Shown here piece by piece: positions 26,429 through 35,494 of a DNA stretch of 48,434 nucleotides (position 1 is its first letter; the number at the start of each line of letters is the position of its first letter). The DNA is from JAYWGN01 sp043778255 (lineage in GTDB: Bacteria > Bacteroidota > Bacteroidia > Chitinophagales > Chitinophagaceae): assembly GCA_043778255.1 (NCBI GenBank), contig JAYWGN010000006.1, forward strand, positions 1-48,434, written 5' to 3'. The notes beneath the pieces are model-generated. The model was not told the DNA's origin, did not search any database, and saw only the letters and a program-made list of their open reading frames with translations. The position numbers and the translations under genes are program-made.

Positions 26429-27965
26429 TTTGTATCATTTTATTAAAATATGTTTGCCAATAATTATAAGTTTTATAATCATTAGGTGTACCCCAGCAAA
26501 TGTATTTTTCTATTTCAAATACCTTTACAGTTAAGCCTAATTGTATGCAATTGTTCATACATTCATCTACATAATATTCACCATTAATAGTAGTGTTATT
26601 CTGTATCATATTTTCGGCGGCTTTTACAAAATAGTTGCCTTGCTTAAACCAAAAACAACCTGTAATAGCATGGTCATTTTTAGGTGAATTGCTAATAGCT
26701 TTTTTGCAACTTATATAGGTTGCATTATTATTATCGTCAACGGCTACCCATCCATATTGGTTTGGGTATTCGGTTACAGCATTGGTGTTTTTAAATGTAA
26801 ATACAATTACATCTGCTTCTTTTTGCAAAGCTATAAACTTATCCATATTGTACACCATTCCATTATCACAAGCTGCTATTATTAATGGGTTAGTGTTGTC
26901 TATTTTGTGTTTTGCTAATAAGCAAGTACTAGCTTGGCCTTGTGTAAGTGAGTCTATTTTTATAATTTCTGTATTTGTATCATCATTAAGTTGTAAAGTT
27001 TGTTGGGTTATAAGTAGGGTATGTTTACACTGTGGCAAATCTGCAATTGCTCTTTTATACATTGGCATTGTATCTACCTGTAGCAAAGGCTTTGGTGTAG
27101 TATAGCCTTGTTGCACAAACCTACTACCTGCACCAGCCATAGGTATTAATAGTGTTGTACTTTTTAATGTTTGCTGCTTGTAAGCATACCAATACTTACT
27201 ATGTTGGGTACATAAATTGTGCCACCAATTATACTCCTCCAAGTCATATGGTGTTCCCCATTGGCAATAGTAAGGTATAGCATCATACACCAATATATTT
27301 TTACTATCGGCTAACATTTGTGGGTATAGCATACTTGCATAATACTCATTATTTACCGTTTGTTTACTAGCTAATAATTTATTTGCATAATGCTTAAATA
27401 GTTCTCCAGTTTTAAAATAATAAGTACCAACCGAATGGTGCGATAATGTTTTGTTTTGTGTATAACTATACTTTTCAGTAATTTCTAGTAGTTGCATTTG
27501 TTCATTTACCTTACAAGCTGCATACACATTGTTAGTAGGTATTAGGTGTGGGTGAAAGCCTGTGTAGCAGGGTATTGCACCATCGCAATTGTGTAACGTT
27601 ACGGTCTGTACAAAATCTTTATAATTCCATTGCATATTAAAATCGCAATAATTTACAATACAAGGCTCTTCATTATTTATAACATTATAAGCTGCAGTTA
27701 TTGCATACACGGGGCCAAGTTTATGGTTTGGTATAGTTATTATTATTGCCGTTGGTATAATTGCTAGTAATACATTTTTCAAATTTGTAGTAGCTATATG
27801 GTCTTCGTTACATACAAATATAAAAGTATCATTATGTACATCAAATAAATTTATAACATATTCAATTATTGGTTTTGCATGTAGTAGTATTAATGGCTTT
27901 ATATTAGTGTAACCCTTTGCCACAAACCGTTGTCCGCTACCACTCATGGGTATTATTATTTGCAT
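26412..27965 (-). CDS. tandem double sugar-nucleotidyltransferase
   Basis: Two complete NTP_transferase-like domains lie head to tail in 517 residues. Domain 1 (1 to about 262) and domain 2 (about 270 to 517) each carry the same motifs in the same order: IIPMSGSGQRF at 4-14 and LIPMAGAGSRF at 273-283; the lysine of KPL at 23 and 292; the CD pair at 107-108 and 366-367; NNEYYAS at 205-211 and NGEYYVD at 461-467; WGTPYD at 236-241 and WGTPND at 491-496. The enzyme family couples a sugar phosphate or related acid to a nucleotide. Both copies keep the nucleotide-binding signature but differ in sequence, suggesting two substrates or an active/regulatory pair. Its ATG shares a base with the aldolase stop (TAATG). 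Confidence 0.85.
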   Translation of the reverse strand: MQIIIPMSGSGQRFVAKGYTNIKPLILLHAKPIIEYVINLFDVHNDTFIFVCNEDHIATTNLKNVLLAIIPTAIIITIPNHKLGPVYAITAAYNVINNEEPCIVNYCDFNMQWNYKDFVQTVTLHNCDGAIPCYTGFHPHLIPTNNVYAACKVNEQMQLLEITEKYSYTQNKTLSHHSVGTYYFKTGELFKHYANKLLASKQTVNNEYYASMLYPQMLADSKNILVYDAIPYYCQWGTPYDLEEYNWWHNLCTQHSKYWYAYKQQTLKSTTLLIPMAGAGSRFVQQGYTTPKPLLQVDTMPMYKRAIADLPQCKHTLLITQQTLQLNDDTNTEIIKIDSLTQGQASTCLLAKHKIDNTNPLIIAACDNGMVYNMDKFIALQKEADVIVFTFKNTNAVTEYPNQYGWVAVDDNNNATYISCKKAISNSPKNDHAITGCFWFKQGNYFVKAAENMIQNNTTINGEYYVDECMNNCIQLGLTVKVFEIEKYICWGTPNDYKTYNYWQTYFNKMIQNDTNT

Positions 27966-28975
27966 TATTTTTCCATTTGCTGTTTACGGTACTGTTCACT
28001 ATGTAGTGTAATTAGGTTTGCCCTATCATAATTTATGGTAAGTGGTTCGTAGCCACGTTGCAGTATATGTGTATATATATAAAAGTAAGCAATTAGTATT
28101 TCCATTATACTTTCGGCCTGTGTTGGGGTTGTTGTTATACGTATAGTTTTATATTGTTTACTTATATATATCTGTTTGCTAGTATCGGTATCACTTATAT
28201 TTTGGTTTATGTATATTGCTTGGTCAGGGAATAGTAGTTCAGTTTCTATTAATTGCCATTGTATAGTTTCCCAAATATCAAATAAAAATGTACATACCAT
28301 TATACTATATCCACTAAGCACTTCTATATAATAGGAAGGATATTTAAAGTCAGTTATTTGCAACAATTGCAATAAACGAGTTTGTACGGTTGTGTGCATT
28401 TTATGCAAAGTATCTATATTATTACAACTATATATAACACCATGGTTAGGCAAAAATGTTACATTGGGCATAGCTTCATCGAACCTATAATTATCATGTA
28501 TATGCCAACTTAAAGTGGTGCCAGGTGTGTAATAATTATCTAGTATTTCTATGGTAAAGTCATCATCGTCGTGTTGTAATTGGTGTAATAATTCGTAGGC
28601 ATTGCTACACAAATATATATTGGCCAACACATCATGTGTATGCAATACATACTTATAATAAAGGCTATGAAATGCAGTCTCCATACTTGGTGTAGCGGTA
28701 TTGTACTTATTTACATTTTTTATTAGTGTATTAAATTCCTTTACTTTTTTTTCGTCCAGTACATCAAATTCTAAATTAGTTAAAGCAGTTTTTATACTAG
28801 TATAATTTACCAATGCTGTTGCATTTTTCAACTCAATATTTTTCAATAATACACCCGATGCCTTTATGAGCATTTCACCATTTTCATTTTTTACTGAGGT
28901 GTTGCCACCTGCACCTTGTATAATCGAAAACATATTGGCATAAGGCGAAGTGAGTGCTATAAGTTGTGGTATCAT
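27965..28975 (-). CDS. class II aldolase/adducin family protein
   Basis: Class II aldolases are zinc enzymes acting on phosphorylated sugars. Motifs visible in the 336 residues are the phosphate loop QGAGGNTSVK at 20-29, KASGVLL at 38-44, the catalytic glutamate in PSMET (Glu99) and three zinc ligands: His112 and His114 in VLHTHD, and His178 in LPNHGV. All key residues are kept. The C-terminal ~120 residues are an extra helical region not seen in short family members. It starts one base after the kinase-fusion stop and its own stop overlaps the nucleotidyltransferase ATG. The substrate is unknown; the neighbours suggest it helps build the sugar or small acid that is then activated. Confidence 0.83.
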   Translation of the reverse strand: MIPQLIALTSPYANMFSIIQGAGGNTSVKNENGEMLIKASGVLLKNIELKNATALVNYTSIKTALTNLEFDVLDEKKVKEFNTLIKNVNKYNTATPSMETAFHSLYYKYVLHTHDVLANIYLCSNAYELLHQLQHDDDDFTIEILDNYYTPGTTLSWHIHDNYRFDEAMPNVTFLPNHGVIYSCNNIDTLHKMHTTVQTRLLQLLQITDFKYPSYYIEVLSGYSIMVCTFLFDIWETIQWQLIETELLFPDQAIYINQNISDTDTSKQIYISKQYKTIRITTTPTQAESIMEILIAYFYIYTHILQRGYEPLTINYDRANLITLHSEQYRKQQMEK

Positions 28976-28976
28976 A

Positions 28977-31055
28977 TTAATTATTTTGCAATTGCATTTT
29001 ATAAAAAATTACTTGTACTATTAGTAGTTGCAATACTCCATAGTAATTGTTATCCAACTTTATTTCGCCAAAGCCTAATTCCTCAATACTATCAATTGCA
29101 AACTGCCCCATACTAGCTACTGCATTAGGTTGTAATAAACCAGTACACTCTATTAGTTGCCAAGTATCAATATATTTATGCTGTACAGTAATATTATTTT
29201 GTTGCAATAATTCCAATATAGTATCTACATCATAGCTATTTAATATTTTAATTATTATACTATTATCAGTTATACTTTCTACTATTATATCGGCTGCATT
29301 GTATTGTGCTTTTATGTATAGTTCAGCATCGGTTTTTCTACTATCAATACTTTGTAGTACCGTATGTAGTTGGTGACCTCTTTCTGCTACATCTCTTTCA
29401 ATTTTTCGGGCTACTCTTATTGCTTCTGGTGGATTACAATATATTTTTAAATCCATTAGTTTTTTCTGCTCTTCCAAATAAAAACTATGTAACCCTTCAA
29501 ACACTACTATTCTGTTAATTGGTATTTTTTTTGCTTGGTTAAATACTCCAGTTTGGTGGTTGTACCCAACCCTTTGTATGCCTATACCTTTTATAAATTG
29601 TAAGGTATGCAACATATTAGTATGCAATGTATTGGCAGTAGGGTTAAGGTGAGTAGTAGTACGCCAATTTGTATTACCTCGTTCCCATTTGTGCATATCA
29701 TCGCCCTGTATAATGGTGCTATTATTAGCTCCCCACAATTGTTGCAAACTGTTTGCCAGTGTGGTTTTACCAGTAGCTGAGTCGCCGGCAATGCCAATTA
29801 GGTAAGGTTGGTACAGCATTTTGTGTTGTTGCAATTGTACCAAACCATAGCGGTATATAAAGTAGCAAAACCCTACAATACTAGTTAGTAATAAAGTAGC
29901 CACTATATTACTATACAATGCAGCATTTAAGCCCATTTGGGTTATGTAGTTATATAAATTGGTCGCTGTATTATTTTGATTAGGTATATACAATGCACTT
30001 GTAAAGTCACTGGTATTTACCAATGCAAAATGCAAAAAATAAAATACATTAATTAGTATAAATGGTAAAATGCTGTACCTAAATTCTTTAACCAAAAAAT
30101 AAATAAAAAACGGTAAACACCAATAATACCAACCTTGGTTGGCAGCAATACAAACTGTAATTAAGCCAAAGGCAAAGCCTAAATAAAGGAGTAATAAATT
30201 TTTGCTCATTTGCCAATAACCTGTAAACCTTATAAGCAACATAAGGTATAATGCAGGTACTAGTAACACTGTAAAGTTATTAGCAATGCTAAATGTACTG
30301 TTGAATAGTTTGCCCTGCTCCTCATTGTTATACACCATGTGTAGGTAACCATTACTTACTAATACGGGTATATTTATTATCAATAGTGCAGCTGTAAATG
30401 TTATAATTCCTTTTGTTAAAGTAGCTTTTGTAATACTGCTATTTTTGTACCCATATATTAATAGGAAAGGCAAAGCCAAAAGGATATTTGTTTTACAACC
30501 TATAGCTATGGCTAAAAATAGTGCGGTTAGTATAAATTTATTTTTAAATAAAAAATATAAACTTATTAGCAAAAAGCACACTGGCAAAGCATCTAGCTGC
30601 CCATGTATGTAATTAATATAAAGTATAATTGGCGAAAGCCAATAAAAAATAGTTACTTGCTTAGTGTATTTTTTAAGCCATTTAAGTAATATATATAGTA
30701 TTACAACATCGGCTAACAGCAAAGTTATACGTACAGATAGTATGTCCAATAAGGTAGCATAACCATTACTAGATGAACCAAAAAAATGTAACAACCATTT
30801 TGGCAAAGCTAACACCAACAGCATAGCAGTAGGGTAGGGAAATGCATTGGGTTGGTTGCTATTGGCAAAGTAAGTATAGCTGCCAAATAAACTTTGGGTA
30901 GTACTATACTTTAAAAATGGTATAAATAAATGAGTTAAATAATTACTTGCAAACAGGCAGCTTAATACTACTTTAATAATAACACCAATAAAAAATAATT
31001 TTTTATGTTCGGTTATGGTAGTGTATATTTTTTTAAAAGCTAGGGTCAATTGCAT
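28977..31055 (-). CDS. fusion of GT-C-type membrane glycosyltransferase and uridine-kinase-like domain
   Basis: Residues 1 to about 405 are a polytopic membrane protein with some ten helices and the motif HGQLDALP at 151-158, typical of GT87/mannosyltransferase-like GT-C enzymes. Residues about 417-620 are a soluble P-loop kinase of the uridine kinase/phosphoribulokinase class: Walker A GDSATGKT at 424-431, a substrate-side QGDDMHKWER at 450-459, Walker B-like VVFEGLHSFY at 517-526 and KIERDVAERGH further on. A final ~70 residues are of unknown fold. Both parts are in one uninterrupted frame. It is the first gene of the coupled five-gene run and lies 36 bp after the amylase gene. A kinase tethered to the membrane next to a glycosyltransferase suggests local supply of an activated unit. 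Confidence 0.8.
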   Translation of the reverse strand: MQLTLAFKKIYTTITEHKKLFFIGVIIKVVLSCLFASNYLTHLFIPFLKYSTTQSLFGSYTYFANSNQPNAFPYPTAMLLVLALPKWLLHFFGSSSNGYATLLDILSVRITLLLADVVILYILLKWLKKYTKQVTIFYWLSPIILYINYIHGQLDALPVCFLLISLYFLFKNKFILTALFLAIAIGCKTNILLALPFLLIYGYKNSSITKATLTKGIITFTAALLIINIPVLVSNGYLHMVYNNEEQGKLFNSTFSIANNFTVLLVPALYLMLLIRFTGYWQMSKNLLLLYLGFAFGLITVCIAANQGWYYWCLPFFIYFLVKEFRYSILPFILINVFYFLHFALVNTSDFTSALYIPNQNNTATNLYNYITQMGLNAALYSNIVATLLLTSIVGFCYFIYRYGLVQLQQHKMLYQPYLIGIAGDSATGKTTLANSLQQLWGANNSTIIQGDDMHKWERGNTNWRTTTHLNPTANTLHTNMLHTLQFIKGIGIQRVGYNHQTGVFNQAKKIPINRIVVFEGLHSFYLEEQKKLMDLKIYCNPPEAIRVARKIERDVAERGHQLHTVLQSIDSRKTDAELYIKAQYNAADIIVESITDNSIIIKILNSYDVDTILELLQQNNITVQHKYIDTWQLIECTGLLQPNAVASMGQFAIDSIEELGFGEIKLDNNYYGVLQLLIVQVIFYKMQLQNN

Positions 31056-31091
31056 TTTGCTATATTACTTACTGTAAAAATAAACCATTTA

Positions 31092-32942
31092 TTATTTTAC
31101 TAGTGCAATTAATATACTATTGGCTTGCATTGTTAACTGTTTAGGTATATCACTTTTGTTATCAGTTACAATATTTTGCATAGTCATTTTCCCTTTTAAT
31201 ATTTCACTGAACCTTGCTAGGTCAAATGTATTACTATTTTTTCCTGTATTCATTACTACCATTACGGTTTCATTTTTGTACGTTCTAAAGTACACGTATA
31301 CTGCATCAATAGGTACAAATTGAGTAAGTTTGCCAAGTGTTAGTGCCATACTTTGCTTTCGAAAATTAGCTAGTTTTTTTACATAATTAAAAATTTCGTT
31401 TTGTTTTTGGGTTCTACCACTTGCTACAAAATTGTTTTCTTTATCGCCTTCCCAACCACCTTTAAAATCGAGCCTTACATAACCATCACTAGGGCTAGTA
31501 TAGCCTGCAGTTGCTAGTTCATCGCCATAGTATAATTGTGGTATGCCACGTGTGGTAAGCATCCAACCCAAAGCAGTTTTATACTTTTCCAGGTCTTCAC
31601 CTACTTCACTATAAAATCTATTAATGTCATGGTTGTCTAAAAATACTACATTGTTCTCGGGTATTTTATACATAAAATCTTGGGCCAATGTTGTGTACAA
31701 TCTATTTACACCATCGGTCCAGCCAAAGTCTTTTGTCATGGCATCTTTAATACCCCAAAGGGCTTGAAAGTCGGTAGCACCTTGCAGGTTACTCTTGTAA
31801 GGTATGTTATAATTATTTTCGGTAAAGTAGCTTTGGTTAGGTACACCGTGTACCCAAGTTTCGCCAAACATAAATATTTTGGGGTACTCTTTAAGCAAAG
31901 CTGCATTGCAAGTATTCATAAAGTTGAGGTCGTTATAAGCATAGGTATCTATACGCCAAGCATCTATACCAAATTCCTCTACACTCCATATAGCATGTTG
32001 TATAAGGTAGTTTTGCACATTCTTATTATTGTGGTTCCAATCGGGCATACTTGGTGTAAACCAACCATCTGCCATTATTTTACTATCAATTATACTGCTG
32101 TGTGGGTCAAACAATACTTGATCCTTATAACTTGTATTGGTATACGTAGGCCACCAATGAAACCAACTGCTGTCGGGCATTTGCTTATATAGTATATGCT
32201 CAATGCCTATATGGTTGTAGACAGCATCTTGTATTACTTTTAATCCATTTTGGTGTGCCGCATTTATAAGGTTTTTGTAGGCTACCTCGCCACCTAGTCG
32301 TCTATCTACTACATAATGGTTGGTAAATGCATAGCCGTGTTCGGTACGGTTGGGCATATCGTTTTCAATAACTGGATTAAGCCAAAGGCTTGTAATGCCT
32401 AACTCTTTAAAATAATTGAGGTGGTTTTGTATGCCTTTAAGGTCGCCACCGTGGCGGTTAAATACGGTATCTCGTCGTAGGGTTTGGTCAAGCATACCAG
32501 CTACTTTGTCGTTACTTATATCGCCATTGCTAAACCTATCGGGCATTATAAGGTACATTAAGTCGGCACTGGTAAGCCCCTGTGCATAAGTAGTTCCGTT
32601 GCCTTTACGCTTTGCTTTTAGTTCAAAAGCTATGGAATGCCCTCTATTATCTCTTATAAATTCAATGTTAACAATTCCTGGTTTTGCATTAGGTGCAATT
32701 GTTATATCAACTGTAGCATAATCATCGTTTTTTAATAAGGTTATTTTATTTATACTAACACCAGGATACTTTATTATAATTTTTTCCTCCGATAAACTAC
32801 CCAACTCACCATGTAGTAAAAGTTGTATTTTATTCATTTTCATACCAACCCACCAATTGGTTGGGTACACATTTGCATACTGTGCAAATGCATCCGCCGT
32901 GGCGAATAACAAAAGAAATAAACAAACTAATAATTTATTCAT
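31092..32942 (-). CDS. exported GH13 alpha-amylase (neopullulanase/cyclomaltodextrinase-like)
   Basis: GH13 enzymes cut alpha-1,4 and alpha-1,6 glucans. A signal peptide (1-20, ending AFAQ) is followed by a beta-sandwich N-terminal domain of the cyclomaltodextrinase type (about 25-115), the catalytic barrel (about 125-530) and a C-terminal beta domain. The conserved regions are DAVYNH at 239-244, the nucleophile Asp332 in AWRIDTY, the acid/base Glu361 in MFGETW and Asp439 in FLDNHD. All catalytic residues are present. It resembles SusA-type periplasmic neopullulanases, but no SusC/SusD genes are in the window. It lies 6 bp downstream of the sugar MFS gene. Confidence 0.93.
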   Translation of the reverse strand: MNKLLVCLFLLLFATADAFAQYANVYPTNWWVGMKMNKIQLLLHGELGSLSEEKIIIKYPGVSINKITLLKNDDYATVDITIAPNAKPGIVNIEFIRDNRGHSIAFELKAKRKGNGTTYAQGLTSADLMYLIMPDRFSNGDISNDKVAGMLDQTLRRDTVFNRHGGDLKGIQNHLNYFKELGITSLWLNPVIENDMPNRTEHGYAFTNHYVVDRRLGGEVAYKNLINAAHQNGLKVIQDAVYNHIGIEHILYKQMPDSSWFHWWPTYTNTSYKDQVLFDPHSSIIDSKIMADGWFTPSMPDWNHNNKNVQNYLIQHAIWSVEEFGIDAWRIDTYAYNDLNFMNTCNAALLKEYPKIFMFGETWVHGVPNQSYFTENNYNIPYKSNLQGATDFQALWGIKDAMTKDFGWTDGVNRLYTTLAQDFMYKIPENNVVFLDNHDINRFYSEVGEDLEKYKTALGWMLTTRGIPQLYYGDELATAGYTSPSDGYVRLDFKGGWEGDKENNFVASGRTQKQNEIFNYVKKLANFRKQSMALTLGKLTQFVPIDAVYVYFRTYKNETVMVVMNTGKNSNTFDLARFSEILKGKMTMQNIVTDNKSDIPKQLTMQANSILIALVK

Positions 32943-32948
32943 AATTTT

Positions 32949-34505
32949 TTAATCTTTATCATTTACAAATAGTGTAAGTATGCCTGCAAGTATCATACTA
33001 GCTCCACCAAGGGCTAAGGTATTCAATGTATTGGCATGAAACAGTTTCATTGTAAAAAAGCCCAATATACCAGCAGCAACTATTTGTGGTATTACTATAA
33101 AAAAATTGAATACGCCCATATAATAACCCATTTTATTGCTTGGCAAAGCATTTGCCAGCATGGCATACGGCATACTTAATATACTAGCCCAAGCTACCCC
33201 TACCAATCCCATACTTACTATTATAAATGTAGGGTTAGTAATAAAATATATGGATAGCAAACCAATACCGCCAATAACCAAACATATTAAATGAGTAATT
33301 TTTCGATTGGTTCGCCTTGCAATTAAGGGTATAATAAATGCAAATATTGCCGCTACACCATTACGTACACTGCTACACACATTCAACCAATCGGCACCAT
33401 TATTATATTCTTTTTGTACCCTTACTAATTCAATTTTTTCTGTATTAAGCATAGTAGTATTTAAGCTATCGCTAAAATGGTTGGCTAAGTTAACTGATAT
33501 TGTAGTGGGGTTCTTATCATTTCTGTAGTCTCTAATTTCTTTAATATCGGTTAACAATGATTGTACACTTTTTAAGGCTGTTTTTTGTAATGCATCGTTT
33601 TTATCTATTGTATTTTGTTTTGCCAATAAGGATGCTTCCATTTTGTCCACCATTGTTTTATCTACCTTCATATTGTACTTATTAGCCGTTACTGCATTGG
33701 TAGCATATATCCACATTGCAAATAAGGCAAACCAAGTAAAAAACTGTACTACGGCTAATTGTTTCATCGCTTTTGGCATTTTAAAAATGCCTCCAAACGT
33801 TTCTTTTACACCCTCTAAAAAGGTGGTTTTTTTATTTTCGGCTCTAAACTTTTCAATACTTTCTGGCGGAAACTCTTTGGTAGTAAATACAGTATAAAGT
33901 ACTGCACTTAAAAATGCAAAGCCACCTAAATAAAATGACCATTTTACGGAGTCGGGTATTTTGCCAGCTGCTGCAGTATTAGCAACGCCAAACCAATTGG
34001 TAAATACCCAAGGTAGTAGTGCTGCAATTACTGAACCAATGCCTATAAAAAAGCTTTGCATGGCAAACCCACTTGTACGTTGTTCGGGTGGCAATTTGTC
34101 GCCTACAAATGCTCTAAAGGGCTCCATACTTATATTAATAGAGGCATCTAATATCCATAGCATACTACCTGCTATCCAAAGTGATGGTGAGTTGGGCATT
34201 ATAAATAATGCAATAGTGGCTAATATAGCCCCAATAAAAAAATAGGGTCTACGCCTACCCCAATAGGGATGCCAAGTACGATCACTCAAGTAGCCTATTA
34301 TGGGTTGTACTAACAAGCCAGTTAGTGGTGCGGCTATCCAAAGTATTGGAATATCATCTTTGTTGGCGCCAAGGGTTTCAAATATTCTACTTACGTTAGA
34401 GTTCTGCAATTCAAACCCAAATTGAATTCCAAAAAAACCGAAACTCATATTCCAGAGTTGCCAAAAACTAAGTTTTGGTTGTGGTGCACCTGATTGGTCA
34501 GACAT
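32949..34505 (-). CDS. MFS sugar transporter, SLC45-like
   Basis: The 518-residue protein has about twelve membrane helices. Diagnostic segments are NMSFGFFGIQFGFELQNSN in helix 1, LSDRTWHPYWGRRRPYFFIG in loop 2-3 and SIEPFRAF-like NISMEPFRAFVGDKL near helix 4, which fit the glycoside-pentoside-hexuronide/SLC45 sugar-transporter group. Between the two halves there is an unusual hydrophilic insertion of about 95 residues (near 275-370) with heptad-like charged helices. It precedes the amylase by 6 bp, so a maltooligosaccharide or maltose substrate is likely. Confidence 0.87.
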   Translation of the reverse strand: MSDQSGAPQPKLSFWQLWNMSFGFFGIQFGFELQNSNVSRIFETLGANKDDIPILWIAAPLTGLLVQPIIGYLSDRTWHPYWGRRRPYFFIGAILATIALFIMPNSPSLWIAGSMLWILDASINISMEPFRAFVGDKLPPEQRTSGFAMQSFFIGIGSVIAALLPWVFTNWFGVANTAAAGKIPDSVKWSFYLGGFAFLSAVLYTVFTTKEFPPESIEKFRAENKKTTFLEGVKETFGGIFKMPKAMKQLAVVQFFTWFALFAMWIYATNAVTANKYNMKVDKTMVDKMEASLLAKQNTIDKNDALQKTALKSVQSLLTDIKEIRDYRNDKNPTTISVNLANHFSDSLNTTMLNTEKIELVRVQKEYNNGADWLNVCSSVRNGVAAIFAFIIPLIARRTNRKITHLICLVIGGIGLLSIYFITNPTFIIVSMGLVGVAWASILSMPYAMLANALPSNKMGYYMGVFNFFIVIPQIVAAGILGFFTMKLFHANTLNTLALGGASMILAGILTLFVNDKD

Positions 34506-34696
34506 ATAGCAAATCGTTTTTTGTATAAGTGTACAAAATACACATTTGTTTTATATTGGCAAAAAAATTGACTAAAAAAATTAATGTAAATATATATAAG
34601 TAATGTTACTAGTTATATTGCGGTAATTAACATTTAATTTCGTCTTTTACTACAAATCAAAGCAACCATTATTTTTAACACCTCGTCATTAGTTAT

Positions 34697-34957
34697 ATGC
34701 CAACAATAGAAATAAACCCAATAGTTATCTCCGTATTATTTTTAATACCATTAGTATTTGCATTTTTAATACATAAGTCAGTAGTAAATAAAATGAAAAG
34801 GCATTTTCTATCGTTAGAAAATGAAAACTTACGTATACATGCCACTGTACTTGATTACGAAAAAGAAATAGTAGAACTTAATAATGCATTAGCCGAAAAA
34901 AACCACCATGCTGGCATTGTAAGAATGGACGAAAAGCAAAAAACAAAAGTTATATAA
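34697..34957 (+). CDS. small membrane-anchored coiled-coil protein
   Basis: The 86-residue protein has a short N-terminal tail, one membrane helix at about 10-28 and a charged coiled coil at about 33-70 (heptads around LENENLRIHATVLDYEKEI). No family is recognised. It is convergent with the GtrA gene, with 8 bp between stops. The ATG at 34697 is preceded by an A/T-rich region without a strong ribosome binding site, as usual in this phylum. Confidence 0.6.
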   Translation: MPTIEINPIVISVLFLIPLVFAFLIHKSVVNKMKRHFLSLENENLRIHATVLDYEKEIVELNNALAEKNHHAGIVRMDEKQKTKVI

Positions 34958-34965
34958 TCATACTT

Positions 34966-35454
34966 TTACTTAGCCTCTTTAAATGAATAATTGCGTTGGG
35001 CAAAGTAGCTAAACGTTACTACAAATACGATGGTGAGTAATTTGCTTATTACTGCATTGAAGCCATAATACTCCACAAACAATTTAATTAGTACAATATT
35101 AAGTACTATACAAGCCACTACTATTACCATATAGCGGAATAGTTGTATTCGCCCCTTTAAGGTGGAGTTGGTAAAGGTTACAAACTTTTGTAAAAAAAAG
35201 CCCACTGGAAAACTTAACATAAACGATAGTAATTGTGCTGCCACATGAGGGCTAAGTGTAACACTTAAATAGGTAGCATTTTGAGCATTTAAACCATAAT
35301 TATATATTACATAGTATAAACAAAAATCGAGGGTGGTTATAAATGCACCACAACAAGCATAACAAAATAACTGTTCGGTCATTATTTTGCCGAAAGGCTT
35401 GTAAAAGAATAATATAAACCTTTGTATGTTGTTGCTAATTATATGTAGAGGCAC
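34966..35454 (-). CDS. GtrA family membrane protein
   Basis: GtrA-like proteins are four-helix membrane proteins thought to flip polyprenyl-phosphate-linked sugars. The 162 residues show four helices, with the GtrA pattern FITTLDFCLYYVIY in helix 1, SFMLSFPVGFFLQKFVTF in helix 2 and loop, and a C-terminal VTFSYFAQRNYSFK, a typical GtrA ending. It stands apart from the glycan gene cluster at 23-31 kb, but its predicted role is compatible with that pathway. Confidence 0.85.
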   Translation of the reverse strand: MPLHIISNNIQRFILFFYKPFGKIMTEQLFCYACCGAFITTLDFCLYYVIYNYGLNAQNATYLSVTLSPHVAAQLLSFMLSFPVGFFLQKFVTFTNSTLKGRIQLFRYMVIVVACIVLNIVLIKLFVEYYGFNAVISKLLTIVFVVTFSYFAQRNYSFKEAK

Positions 35455-35494
35455 GGGAGTTATTTAGTATTATGTAATAAAAGCTTGGCTTATA

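Noticed and set aside
27965..28975. Assignment of the aldolase and nucleotidyltransferase to methyl-phosphoramidate capsule synthesis
   Set aside because: That pathway needs other genes not present here, and the resemblance is only at family level.
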